NCBI GenBank assembly: GCA_945903925.1
Contig: CAMDPJ010000014.1
Location: 1-19,717, forward strand
Length of the DNA: 19,717 nt
Source: Chryseobacterium gleum
GTDB taxonomy: Bacteria > Bacteroidota > Bacteroidia > Flavobacteriales_C > GCA-002722245
Direction: 5' to 3'
Shown here: in pieces, positions 8,702 to 15,320 of the stretch
Numbering within the stretch: the first letter of the stretch is position 1
Layout of the letters: each line of letters opens with the position of its first letter
The notes under the pieces: model-generated
Told to the model about the DNA's origin: nothing
What the model saw: the letters and a program-made list of their open reading frames with translations, nothing else
Database searches by the model: none
Position numbers and translations under genes: made by a program

Positions 8702-8742
8702 AAGCGAATTTAGAAAGATTCTAAATAATATCCTATTCTAAA
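8702..8742 (-). promoter_or_regulatory. Repeated TTTAGAA/TTCTAAA sites and a candidate promoter before the LuxR gene
   Basis: On the minus strand TTTAGAA occurs at 8742-8736 and again at 8725-8719, followed by its inverse TTCTAAA at 8715-8709. The last two form a perfect 7-bp dyad with a 3-base spacer. TAAATTCG (a 7-of-8 match to TAnnTTTG, 8711-8704) overlaps the dyad and ends seven bases before the TTG start. An operator overlapping the promoter would fit autoregulation. The sites are AT-rich and short, so chance cannot be excluded. Confidence 0.3.
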
Positions 8743-8777
8743 CTGCTAACCTGAGATTTATCAATTTCAACATTCAC

Positions 8778-10082
8778 TTATTTCACTATTAAACGCTCTA
8801 CTTTTCCATCTACATTTATCAAATACAATCCGGTTGAAAAACCAGAAATATCAATTGAAATTTTGTTATCTGTAATTTGTTGTTGCATTACCAAAGCGCC
8901 TAATGAATTGTAAAAGGAAACTGTTTTTCCATTCAAATTAGAACCCTCAATAAAAACAATATTCTCACTCGGATTAGGATATATTTGGAACCCTTTAGCC
9001 GCAGCAACCGATTGAACATCGGCAGATAAACAGGAAGTGAAGATGGTAGCGAAATTATTTACAAAAGCATTAGCATTGTCCTTGTCTTCATTAATCGACC
9101 AAGTCATTAAGCCACGCAACCCCTTGTAGCCGCCACTTTTTTGCAAAGTGTAAGAACCTGGCTTGGAGCCTGTTCCACGCAAATAATCAACCGCCGATTT
9201 AACTACGGCAGGAGTGCAATAGCCGCCCGTAGCGTTATCAGCAGGAAGAGCTACCAAGACCTGATTGGCACTTAATCCAGAATAAACTCCTTTGCTATTT
9301 TTACAAGTAAAACCTTTAATCATGGCTTCTGTCTGACTCACAATGAAATCGGCGGTTCCTTCATAGTAAATTGTGTTGTCCAAACCATAACTTCCACCCG
9401 AAGCATTGTACAATTGCACCATCACCAAATCGATCTCGTTATTCAGTGCTTCAATAATAGCTAAATATGAAGCACCATAAGTATTAGACATGTAATTAGA
9501 AAAACCACCAATAGTATAAGCAACTTCTGGAGCCATCGTTAATATCATCTTTTTGCTATATGTAGTTTGATACCAAGAAAGCAATTCTTGCAAAGCAGTA
9601 ATAACATAAGTAATATGTGATGACGGATTTGAAATTGTTCCTGCTTGAGATACATAAGTACCTTGTTCTAAATCTAAATCAATACCATCCACTCCGTAAT
9701 CGGTAATAAAAGTCTTTACTTTAGAAACCAATGTATTCTTATCATTAACACTATTCAACTTAAAAGAACCTGTTCCTCCTCCTATACTAATGAGTACTTT
9801 TCTTCCTTGGCCTTGCACTATAGGAATATCAGCCTTTACTTGAGTTACATTTGTGGGTGTGAATTCTAAATCGGCAATGGTATTATCTGTTGAAACCAAA
9901 TTTTTATCGGCTTCTAAAAATGCTAAACATATAACATTGTAATTAACATCAATATCTTTTATTCTAACGGCTGTTCCCCATGAGTTTTGCCAGTAACCTA
10001 CCATTACATTGCAAGGAAGTTGAGCAACACTATCAAAAACAGATAAAAAAATAAGAGATAAAGAGAGTATAATTCTTTTCAT
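8778..10082 (-). CDS. Secreted GH18 chitinase with a T9SS type A sorting tail
   Basis: 434 residues. A signal peptide (MKRIILSLSLIFLSVFDSVA, cut near residue 20) leads into a glycoside hydrolase family 18 barrel of about 330 residues. Its landmarks are KVLISIGGG (SxGG, 95-103), the complete catalytic motif DGIDLDLE (132-139) with acid/base Glu139, MVQLYN (221-226) on strand 6, and the strand-8 Trp in LMTWSINEDKDNANAF (Trp328). Residues from about 365 to 434 are a type A T9SS sorting domain: FQIYPNPSENIVFIEG, YNSLGALV, ISGFSTGLYLINV, and a basic end. The predicted role is hydrolysis of beta-1,4-GlcNAc polymers outside the cell, with retention by substrate-assisted catalysis; the C-terminal tail is normally removed on export. 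No separate chitin-binding module is seen. It has its own promoter at 10114-10145. Confidence 0.93.
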   Translation of the reverse strand: MKRIILSLSLIFLSVFDSVAQLPCNVMVGYWQNSWGTAVRIKDIDVNYNVICLAFLEADKNLVSTDNTIADLEFTPTNVTQVKADIPIVQGQGRKVLISIGGGTGSFKLNSVNDKNTLVSKVKTFITDYGVDGIDLDLEQGTYVSQAGTISNPSSHITYVITALQELLSWYQTTYSKKMILTMAPEVAYTIGGFSNYMSNTYGASYLAIIEALNNEIDLVMVQLYNASGGSYGLDNTIYYEGTADFIVSQTEAMIKGFTCKNSKGVYSGLSANQVLVALPADNATGGYCTPAVVKSAVDYLRGTGSKPGSYTLQKSGGYKGLRGLMTWSINEDKDNANAFVNNFATIFTSCLSADVQSVAAAKGFQIYPNPSENIVFIEGSNLNGKTVSFYNSLGALVMQQQITDNKISIDISGFSTGLYLINVDGKVERLIVK

Positions 10083-10113
10083 GTAGTTGTTTTTGTATTA
10101 CTATGTTGTTGGT

Positions 10114-10145
10114 GTAAGATAGGAAATGTAAAATTTATAGTCAAA
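10114..10145 (-). promoter_or_regulatory. Chitinase promoter
   Basis: On the minus strand TTTG (10145-10142) is followed after exactly 20 bases by TATCTTAC (10121-10114), a 6-of-8 match to TAnnTTTG at the usual Bacteroidota spacing. The -7 box lies 31 bases before the chitinase ATG. Confidence 0.45.
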
Positions 10146-10173
10146 TAAAAGTTTGGCTACATCCCGCTCTCAT

Positions 10174-10276
10174 ACCCAGTTCGTCATTGCGAGGTACCCC
10201 GAAGCAAACTCATTGTGTTTTAAATAGTATTTCATGAGAAGGTTGCTTCGGGGTACCTCGCAATGACGAACTGGGT
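10174..10276. repeat. Perfect 34-bp inverted repeat (palindromic element)
   Basis: The arm at 10174-10207 is the exact reverse complement of 10243-10276. The core reads CGTCATTGCGAGGTACCCCG and the inner end reads GAAGCAA. Inside, CTCAT (10209-10213) pairs with ATGAG (10234-10238) across an unequal bulge, leaving a loop of about 20 bases, so the transcript could fold into one very long hairpin. It contains no ORF. No T-run follows on either strand, so it is not a standard terminator. From memory, the core GTCATTGCGAGG...GAAGCAA resembles short palindromic repeats dispersed in many bacterial genomes; that is an impression, not a search result. No clear target-site duplication is seen. CACTGGGT recurs at 10282-10289, just outside. 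Confidence 0.9.
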
Positions 10277-10303
10277 CGATGCACTGGGTTTAAAAAAGAA
10301 ATC

Positions 10304-10334
10304 AAAAAAAGTGCGCTGATTAATTAACCAACGC
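10304..10334 (-). terminator. Intrinsic terminator of icd
   Basis: On the minus strand GCGTTG (10334-10329) pairs with CAGCGC (10318-10313), with one G-T wobble. The AT-rich interior TTAATTAA can extend the stem, and AC plus seven T follow (10312-10304). It starts 23 bases past the icd stop and precedes the 34-bp inverted repeat. Confidence 0.75.
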
Positions 10335-10357
10335 CCTTCAAAGGATTTATTTAGAAA

Positions 10358-12580
10358 CTATGCCAACTCTAAAGTCTTCAAAGCATTGTTTAAAGTAGCA
10401 CTTGGTCTCATTGATTTCGACAACAAATCGATATTTGGTTTGTAATACCCATCAATGTTAACAGCTTTACCTTGCGCACCAACTAACTCGGCAACAATTT
10501 TAGCTTCGTTATCTGTTAATTCTTTAGCAATATTGGTAAAGATAGCTTTCAACTCAGCATCTTTATTTTGTTCAGCCAAAGCCTGAGCCCAGTACAACGC
10601 TAAGTAGAAATGTGATCCACGGTTGTCTATTTGTCCGACTTTACGCGCCGGAGATTTATCTTCTTCTAAAAATTTACCAGTTGCAGCATCTAAAGTTTCA
10701 GCCAACACCAAAGCTTTAGGATTGTTGAAAGTTTGCGACAAATGCTCTAAAGAAACAGCCAAAGCCAAGAACTCACCAAGTGAATCCCAACGCAAATAAC
10801 CTTCTTCCAAGAACTGTTGAACGTGCTTAGGAGCAGAACCTCCTGCACCAGTTTCAAACAATCCACCACCATTCATCAAAGGAACGATAGATAACATTTT
10901 CGCAGAAGTTCCCACTTCTAAAATTGGGAACAAATCTGTTAAGTAGTCACGCAATACATTTCCTGTTACAGAGATAGTATCTAAACCTTTAACGATTCTT
11001 TCCAAAGTAGCATTGGTAGCTTCTACTGGCGACATGATTTTAATATCTAAACCGCTGGTATCATGATTTTTTAAGTATGTATTTACTTTAGCAATCAATT
11101 GAACGTCGTGCGCTCTTTGAGGATCTAACCAGAAAATAGCAGGCGTCGCACTCAATCTCGCTCTGTTTACTGCCAATTTAACCCAGTCTTGAATTGGAGC
11201 GTCTTTAGTCTGACACATTCTAAAGATATCACTTTTCTCTACTGTTTGTTCCATTAGAACGCCAGAAATATCGCTCACTTTAACCACACCTTTTCCAGAA
11301 ATTTGGAAAGTTTTGTTGTGAGAACCATATTCTTCAGCAGCTTGCGCCATCAATCCAACGTTAGGTACAGACCCCATAGTAACAGGATCTAAAGCACCAT
11401 TTTTTCTGCAGAAATCGATAGTCGCTTGGTAAACACCAGCATAACATCTATCAGGAATAACCGCCTTAGTATCTTGTGCTTTACCGGCAGCATTCCACAT
11501 TTGTCCGGAAGTACGAATCATCGCCGGCATAGAAGCATCAACGATAACATCAGAAGGAACGTGAAGGTTGGTAATTCCTTTATCAGAATTCACCATAGCC
11601 ACGGCAGCACTTTTAGCATACACAGCCTGAATAGCAGCTTCCACTTCAGCTTGTTGCGGATGTCCGGCTATTTTAGCATATACATCACCCAATCCGTTTT
11701 TAGTATTCACCCCTAGTTCAGCGAACAAGGCAGCATATTTTTCAAAAACTTCTTTGTAGTAAACATCAACGATAGCGCCGAACATAATAGGATCGGAAAC
11801 CTTCATCATGGTAGCTTTCAAATGCACTGAAAACAACACATTTTTAGCTTTAGCATCTTCAATTTCTGCAGCTATGAATGCTTTCAAAGCAGAAAGACTC
11901 ATTACAGCTGTATCAATGATTTCGCCAGCTTTTAATGGAGTACTTGCTTTTAAAACTGTTGCAGTACCATCGGCAGCAACAAATTCAATTTTTACATCGG
12001 TAGCATCTTTAACAGTCACCGATTTTTCACTTCCGTAGAAATCACCGTGCGACATACTTGCTACATGAGAAGTAGAACTAGCCGACCAAGCACCCATAGA
12101 GTGTGGATTTTTACGCGCGTAGTTTTTAACCGCTTTAGGTGCACGACGATCAGAGTTACCTTCACGCAATACAGGGTTCACAGCAGAACCCAACACTTTA
12201 GCATATTTAGCTTTGATATCTTTTTCAGCATCGGTTTTCGCATCTTGCGGATAATCGGGCAATGCGTAACCTTTGTCTTGTAATTCTTTAATGGCCGCCA
12301 CCAACTGAGGAACAGAGGCAGAAACATTGGGTAATTTGATGATGTTAGCTTCAGGCTTAACTGCTAAAGCACCCAACTCAGCTAAGTCATCACTTACCTT
12401 TTGGTCGTCTTTTAAAAACTCAGATAAATTTGAAATAATTCTAGCGGCTAAAGAGATGTCTCTAGTCTCTACTTCTACGCCAGCCGGAGCGGTAAAAGCT
12501 TTTACAATGGGAAGAAATGAAAAGGTTGCCAACATAGGAGCCTCATCGGTAATGGTGTAAAGAATTTTAGATTTTGCCAT
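10358..12580 (-). CDS. icd: NADP-dependent isocitrate dehydrogenase, monomeric type
   Basis: 740 residues, the size of the monomeric IDH family and unlike the roughly 420-residue dimeric enzyme. It oxidatively decarboxylates isocitrate to 2-oxoglutarate, making NADPH in the TCA cycle. Similarity runs the full length: the start KSKILYTITDEAP, the substrate loop SAVNPVLREGNSDRRAP with Ser132, Asn135, Arg139 and Arg145 (the same numbering I recall for the Azotobacter enzyme), NYARKNPHSMGAW, GDFYGSEKS, LHVPSDVIVDASMPAMIR, PDRCYAG and GAGGSAPKHVQQF. The gene is monocistronic, with a hairpin terminator just downstream. About 80 bases upstream, TATATTCG (12667-12660) could be a -7 box, but no properly spaced -33 element is seen. 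The predicted leader contains the dyad CTTAG-CGC-CTAAG at 12629-12641. Confidence 0.97.
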   Translation of the reverse strand: MAKSKILYTITDEAPMLATFSFLPIVKAFTAPAGVEVETRDISLAARIISNLSEFLKDDQKVSDDLAELGALAVKPEANIIKLPNVSASVPQLVAAIKELQDKGYALPDYPQDAKTDAEKDIKAKYAKVLGSAVNPVLREGNSDRRAPKAVKNYARKNPHSMGAWSASSTSHVASMSHGDFYGSEKSVTVKDATDVKIEFVAADGTATVLKASTPLKAGEIIDTAVMSLSALKAFIAAEIEDAKAKNVLFSVHLKATMMKVSDPIMFGAIVDVYYKEVFEKYAALFAELGVNTKNGLGDVYAKIAGHPQQAEVEAAIQAVYAKSAAVAMVNSDKGITNLHVPSDVIVDASMPAMIRTSGQMWNAAGKAQDTKAVIPDRCYAGVYQATIDFCRKNGALDPVTMGSVPNVGLMAQAAEEYGSHNKTFQISGKGVVKVSDISGVLMEQTVEKSDIFRMCQTKDAPIQDWVKLAVNRARLSATPAIFWLDPQRAHDVQLIAKVNTYLKNHDTSGLDIKIMSPVEATNATLERIVKGLDTISVTGNVLRDYLTDLFPILEVGTSAKMLSIVPLMNGGGLFETGAGGSAPKHVQQFLEEGYLRWDSLGEFLALAVSLEHLSQTFNNPKALVLAETLDAATGKFLEEDKSPARKVGQIDNRGSHFYLALYWAQALAEQNKDAELKAIFTNIAKELTDNEAKIVAELVGAQGKAVNIDGYYKPNIDLLSKSMRPSATLNNALKTLELA

Positions 12581-12628
12581 TTTTTTCAGTTTTAAAAGAC
12601 TGTATCATTTACAATTTGTAGCCTTTCT

Positions 12629-12667
12629 CTTAGCGCCTAAGCGTTTTAAAAAAGGGAAGCGAATATA
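12629..12667 (-). promoter_or_regulatory. Possible icd -7 box and leader dyad
   Basis: TATATTCG on the minus strand (12667-12660) matches TAnnTTTG at 7 of 8 positions. Downstream, CTTAG (12629-12633) and CTAAG (12637-12641) flank CGC and form a small dyad in the predicted leader. The -33 region is not convincing, so this is only a candidate. Confidence 0.25.
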
Positions 12668-12715
12668 TAAATAAATGAGTACAAAAACGTAAATAAATGT
12701 TGACTTAAATCACTG

Positions 12716-14281
12716 CTAAAATTTATAGAATAATTGCAGCTCTGCTCCATACCCCCTTGGTTGAGGATCACTATTTTTTGGAATAGAACTATCTTTCAGT
12801 GGATTCATTAAATTTTGTCGGGTAAAAATTCCTGCTGAAAGCAACCATTTATCATTGAAATGATAGCCATAATTCACATGCAGACTGTAATCCATTAAGA
12901 ACCTTGCGGGTTCCAATATATTTTTTGGAGGTGCCATAAGTAAATCTACATTACCAGTGGTTTCTTGAATAGGTTCTTTAACGTTAGTGCCCACCAAAAA
13001 ATGAAGTGTTGTAGATACCTTTAGCGATATCTCGCTTCTCTTGAATCGATAAGCATAACACAATTGTATGGGCAAATTAAGGTAACTCATTTGGTAGGTT
13101 GAACCTTCACGGGTGTAATTCAAAGAATAAGGATTAATAACTTCAACAACAGTGGTATCAAAATCTTTGGCTATACTATCATACACAACAGTGGATTGCA
13201 AAGTAGATGTAGAATCTTGCACCGTCCAAAAATCACTTGACTGTTTGATGCTGTGGTTCTCGTAGCCTAAACCTGAAGAGAAGCGGTAATTCTTGTAAAT
13301 AAATCCACCTAAAAGTGTTGCTTGATTGGCTGGATTGATTTCGTTATGGTTATAAGATTGATTCCAAATAACTTGCGAAACACCAACACCAGCAAAGTAA
13401 GACAAATGCTTTTTCTTCTTTTCAGCAACTGAATCTGATCTATTTAAAGTATCTGCTATCGATTTTGCCAGCAAATCATTTTTCGCAATTGAATCAACTT
13501 TGGTATCTGTAGGCAAAACCTCTTGATGGCCAATCTCATCATTGTTGTTATTGTTGCTGCTAAGTGCAACAAAAGCCGAATCTGTTTTAGCTGCAACAAC
13601 TCTATTAGGCTCTTCTGATGGCCCTGCTAAATTTGGAAACCCTCCAGATTTCAATATCTTATTATACTCATTGCGTTCTTCAGAACCTTCTTCTCCCATG
13701 AAACCGTAAGGGCCAATAAGCTCCTCTTTTTGATGCGCAGAGGTAGCTGTACCTTTACTTTGGTTATCAGTAAAGGGCAATGTTTTAATTATATTTTTTG
13801 TTGATTTCCAAAAAGATTTTTCTTTCACACTTGAAGCAACAGCAGCTGATAACATCTCCTTAGAAATCGATTGTTTTTTATTTTCTGGAACAACCAATTC
13901 TTTTGATTTTGTCGAAGAACTAGAATTATTAGATTCAGCAGAATTTAATCCATTTTGATAGACTCTTTCTTTATTAGCCGTGTATGTATTTTGTTTGGCA
14001 TCTGCCAACGAATGATCTTTTTTTGATGCAGGGGTTTCAACTCTATTATTCTCAACACTTACACTGGTGGTATTTTCTGTGGTTTGATTAAAATAAAGCA
14101 ATGCACCTATACCAGCTAAAACAGCAGCAACAGAAACCATAATTGCCCCTTTGTAGTGGTATATAATAGTCGACCAAAACAAACCTAACAATATCTTTTT
14201 GCTGGTTTCCTTTGGTGGATCAACCCTAAAGTCGTCCATCGAATCTTTAAACAACTCTTCTATGTTGCTTTTCTTGCTCAT
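12716..14281 (-). CDS. Sigma-linked envelope protein: N-terminal anti-sigma-like motif, one TM, barrel-like C-terminus
   Basis: 521 residues. Residues 6-23 (NIEELFKDSMDDFRVDPP) match the start of the partner of sigma factor B in this cluster. One TM segment follows at about 45-64. Next is a long hydrophilic Ser/Asn/Lys-rich stretch (about 65-285), likely periplasmic. From about 290 the sequence shows alternating polar and aromatic beta-strands (YFAGVGVSQVIW, YRFSSGLGYENH, QMSYLNLPIQLCYAYRF, SLHVNYGYHF) and ends in LFYKF with a terminal Phe, as outer-membrane barrels do. It overlaps the upstream sigma gene by 35 bp, which implies coupled translation. Bacteroidota often place such barrel proteins after ECF sigma genes. 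A role as membrane-tethered sigma regulator is inferred. There is no zinc-type HxxxCxxC anti-sigma motif and no kinase domain. The C-terminus could instead be a periplasmic beta-domain. Confidence 0.7.
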   Translation of the reverse strand: MSKKSNIEELFKDSMDDFRVDPPKETSKKILLGLFWSTIIYHYKGAIMVSVAAVLAGIGALLYFNQTTENTTSVSVENNRVETPASKKDHSLADAKQNTYTANKERVYQNGLNSAESNNSSSSTKSKELVVPENKKQSISKEMLSAAVASSVKEKSFWKSTKNIIKTLPFTDNQSKGTATSAHQKEELIGPYGFMGEEGSEERNEYNKILKSGGFPNLAGPSEEPNRVVAAKTDSAFVALSSNNNNNDEIGHQEVLPTDTKVDSIAKNDLLAKSIADTLNRSDSVAEKKKKHLSYFAGVGVSQVIWNQSYNHNEINPANQATLLGGFIYKNYRFSSGLGYENHSIKQSSDFWTVQDSTSTLQSTVVYDSIAKDFDTTVVEVINPYSLNYTREGSTYQMSYLNLPIQLCYAYRFKRSEISLKVSTTLHFLVGTNVKEPIQETTGNVDLLMAPPKNILEPARFLMDYSLHVNYGYHFNDKWLLSAGIFTRQNLMNPLKDSSIPKNSDPQPRGYGAELQLFYKF

Positions 14282-14813
14282 TTTGTAAAAGTGTAATTTT
14301 TTCTCTCAATATTTTTTTTGCTCTTGCCAATTGCGATTTAGAAGTTCCTTCTTGAATGCCCATTTTTTCGGCAATCTCTTTGTGTGAAAATCCGTCGATC
14401 ACATATAGGTTAAACACTGTTCTATACCCATCAGGTAAATCCTGAATCATATTGAACAATGTTTGTTTATCAATATCGTAGCCCTCCTCCTCATCATCTC
14501 TCTCCATCTCTATAGGTATATAAATCTCATCTACAAAAACTGCTTTCTTCTTTTCGCGCAAAACCATCAAACAATTGTTTACAGTTAAGCGTTTTACCCA
14601 TCCATCAAAAGAACCTTCATGGTTAAATGTTACTATTTTATCGTAAATCTTAATGAAAGAATCTTGCAATGCATCTTTAGCGTCATCAGTATTTTTTAAA
14701 TACCGAAGACATATTGCATAAAGGAGAGAGGCGTACTTGGCGTACAGTAATTTTTGATATTTATACTCTCTCTTTACACATCCTTTGATGATATCTTGTA
14801 AATCGGCCGACAA
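14247..14813 (-). CDS. ECF sigma factor A (sigma-70 family), TTG start
   Basis: 188 residues. The sigma-2 region (about 22-92) includes LLYAICLRYLKNTDDAKDAL, DSFIKIYDKI and FDGWVKRLTVNNC. An acidic linker (MERDDEEEGYD) leads to sigma-4 (about 117-170) with LPDGYRTVFNLYVIDGFSHKEIAEK and GTSKSQLARAKKIL. The first codon is TTG (14813-14811). An in-frame TGA lies 12 bases upstream and no Met occurs before residue 83. The paralogue at 18063-18632 starts with ATG at exactly the aligned position, which supports TTG. In the first 90 residues 53 are identical to that paralogue. It should direct RNA polymerase to a small regulon when released from its partner, the overlapping 521-residue envelope protein. 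A strong terminator separates it from the lipoprotein gene upstream, so it must have its own promoter. None is convincing: AATATTTG overlaps the start codon itself. Confidence 0.92.
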   Translation of the reverse strand: MSADLQDIIKGCVKREYKYQKLLYAKYASLLYAICLRYLKNTDDAKDALQDSFIKIYDKIVTFNHEGSFDGWVKRLTVNNCLMVLREKKKAVFVDEIYIPIEMERDDEEEGYDIDKQTLFNMIQDLPDGYRTVFNLYVIDGFSHKEIAEKMGIQEGTSKSQLARAKKILREKITLLQNEQEKQHRRVV

Positions 14814-14850
14814 ATATTTGGTTCAATTTCGAAAGTTGAAAGTAGAAATA

Positions 14851-14882
14851 AAAACACCACTCTCAAAACAGAGTGGTGTTTT
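14851..14882 (-). terminator. Strong intrinsic terminator after the lipoprotein gene
   Basis: A perfect 13-bp stem pairs 14851-14863 with 14870-14882 around the 6-base loop CAAAAC; the core is ACACCACTCT. On the minus strand the stem runs into TTTTTATTT. It ends the GT-C-lipoprotein transcript and insulates sigma factor A. The plus side ends in only TTTT, so a minus-strand role is preferred. Confidence 0.85.
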
Positions 14883-14886
14883 GCGA

Positions 14887-14910
14887 TTGAGTTATTGAGT
14901 TATTGAGTTA
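14887..14910. repeat. Three tandem copies of TTGAGTTA
   Basis: An 8-bp unit is repeated exactly three times across the 3' end and stop codon of the lipoprotein gene. On the minus strand (TAACTCAA units) the TAA of the middle copy is the stop codon. Copy-number change would leave the protein almost unaltered, because the first in-frame unit still supplies the stop. Confidence 0.8.
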
Positions 14911-15253
14911 GAAGGAGTCCGTCTTTATTTGGGTCGTAATTCGGATTTTTGTAAATGGAGTCAAAATATTCGTAACCACCGTCATTTACACTGTCTTTAC
15001 CTGAATTGTCATTAGGGTCAACATAGATAGAATCTTCACCTCCATCATAAATAATGACTGAATCCATACCTTCGCCGCAAGTTAAGCAATCATCATTGCC
15101 ATTATTTTCGTTGTAAGCAGTGTCAATGTGGTTGCAATCTTTTTTACCTCCAAAGACATTTTCTAAATCTTCTTTGGTACATGATACTATCAGCATTGAC
15201 CCCAATCCGAGGATAAAAAACTGATTTCTAAATTTCAACATTTTCTTTTTCAT
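14900..15253 (-). CDS. Small acidic lipoprotein with a surface-export-like signal
   Basis: 117 residues from the ATG at 15253. The frame extends to 15292, but the upstream residues precede a normal signal peptide (MKKKMLKFRNQFFILGLGSM), so the inner start is preferred. The lipobox is LIVSC with lipidated Cys25. The next residues are T-K-E-D, matching the X-K-(D/E)2 pattern of the Capnocytophaga-type lipoprotein export signal, which suggests display on the cell surface. The mature part has many Asp, Asn and Gly, including DCLTCGEG (a CxxC) and loops such as DPNDNSGKD and DPNKDG that could bind calcium. I know no family for it. It lies 67 bases downstream of the GT-C-TPR gene on the same strand, with no clear terminator between, so co-transcription is likely. 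A hairpin terminator follows. Confidence 0.75.
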   Translation of the reverse strand: MKKKMLKFRNQFFILGLGSMLIVSCTKEDLENVFGGKKDCNHIDTAYNENNGNDDCLTCGEGMDSVIIYDGGEDSIYVDPNDNSGKDSVNDGGYEYFDSIYKNPNYDPNKDGLLLTQ

Positions 15254-15320
15254 TGCATTTGAGTTTATAGTTATATCACTCAGATGCAGCAACTTTAAAT
15301 GGGTTGCATTGAAAAATAAA

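Noticed and set aside
10174..10276. The 34-bp inverted repeat considered as an insertion sequence or CRISPR unit
   Set aside because: It has no transposase frame, no target-site duplication and only one copy in the window with no spacer-repeat pattern.
11426..12560. Several plus-strand open frames opposite icd
   Set aside because: They are mirror frames of a strongly conserved gene, with no starts in good context and no recognisable products.
14814..14820. AATATTTG over the sigma A start codon as a -7 box
   Set aside because: It includes the TTG start codon itself, so a transcript from it would lack the start. Chance match in AT-rich DNA.
15254..15292. Upstream ATG extending the lipoprotein by 13 residues
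   Set aside because: A polar extension before a standard MKKK-type lipoprotein signal peptide is unlikely.
15254..15320. Imperfect stem TGCAAC...GTTGCTGCA between the GT-C-TPR gene and the lipoprotein gene
   Set aside because: It has a bulge and no T-run, and is too weak to call a terminator.
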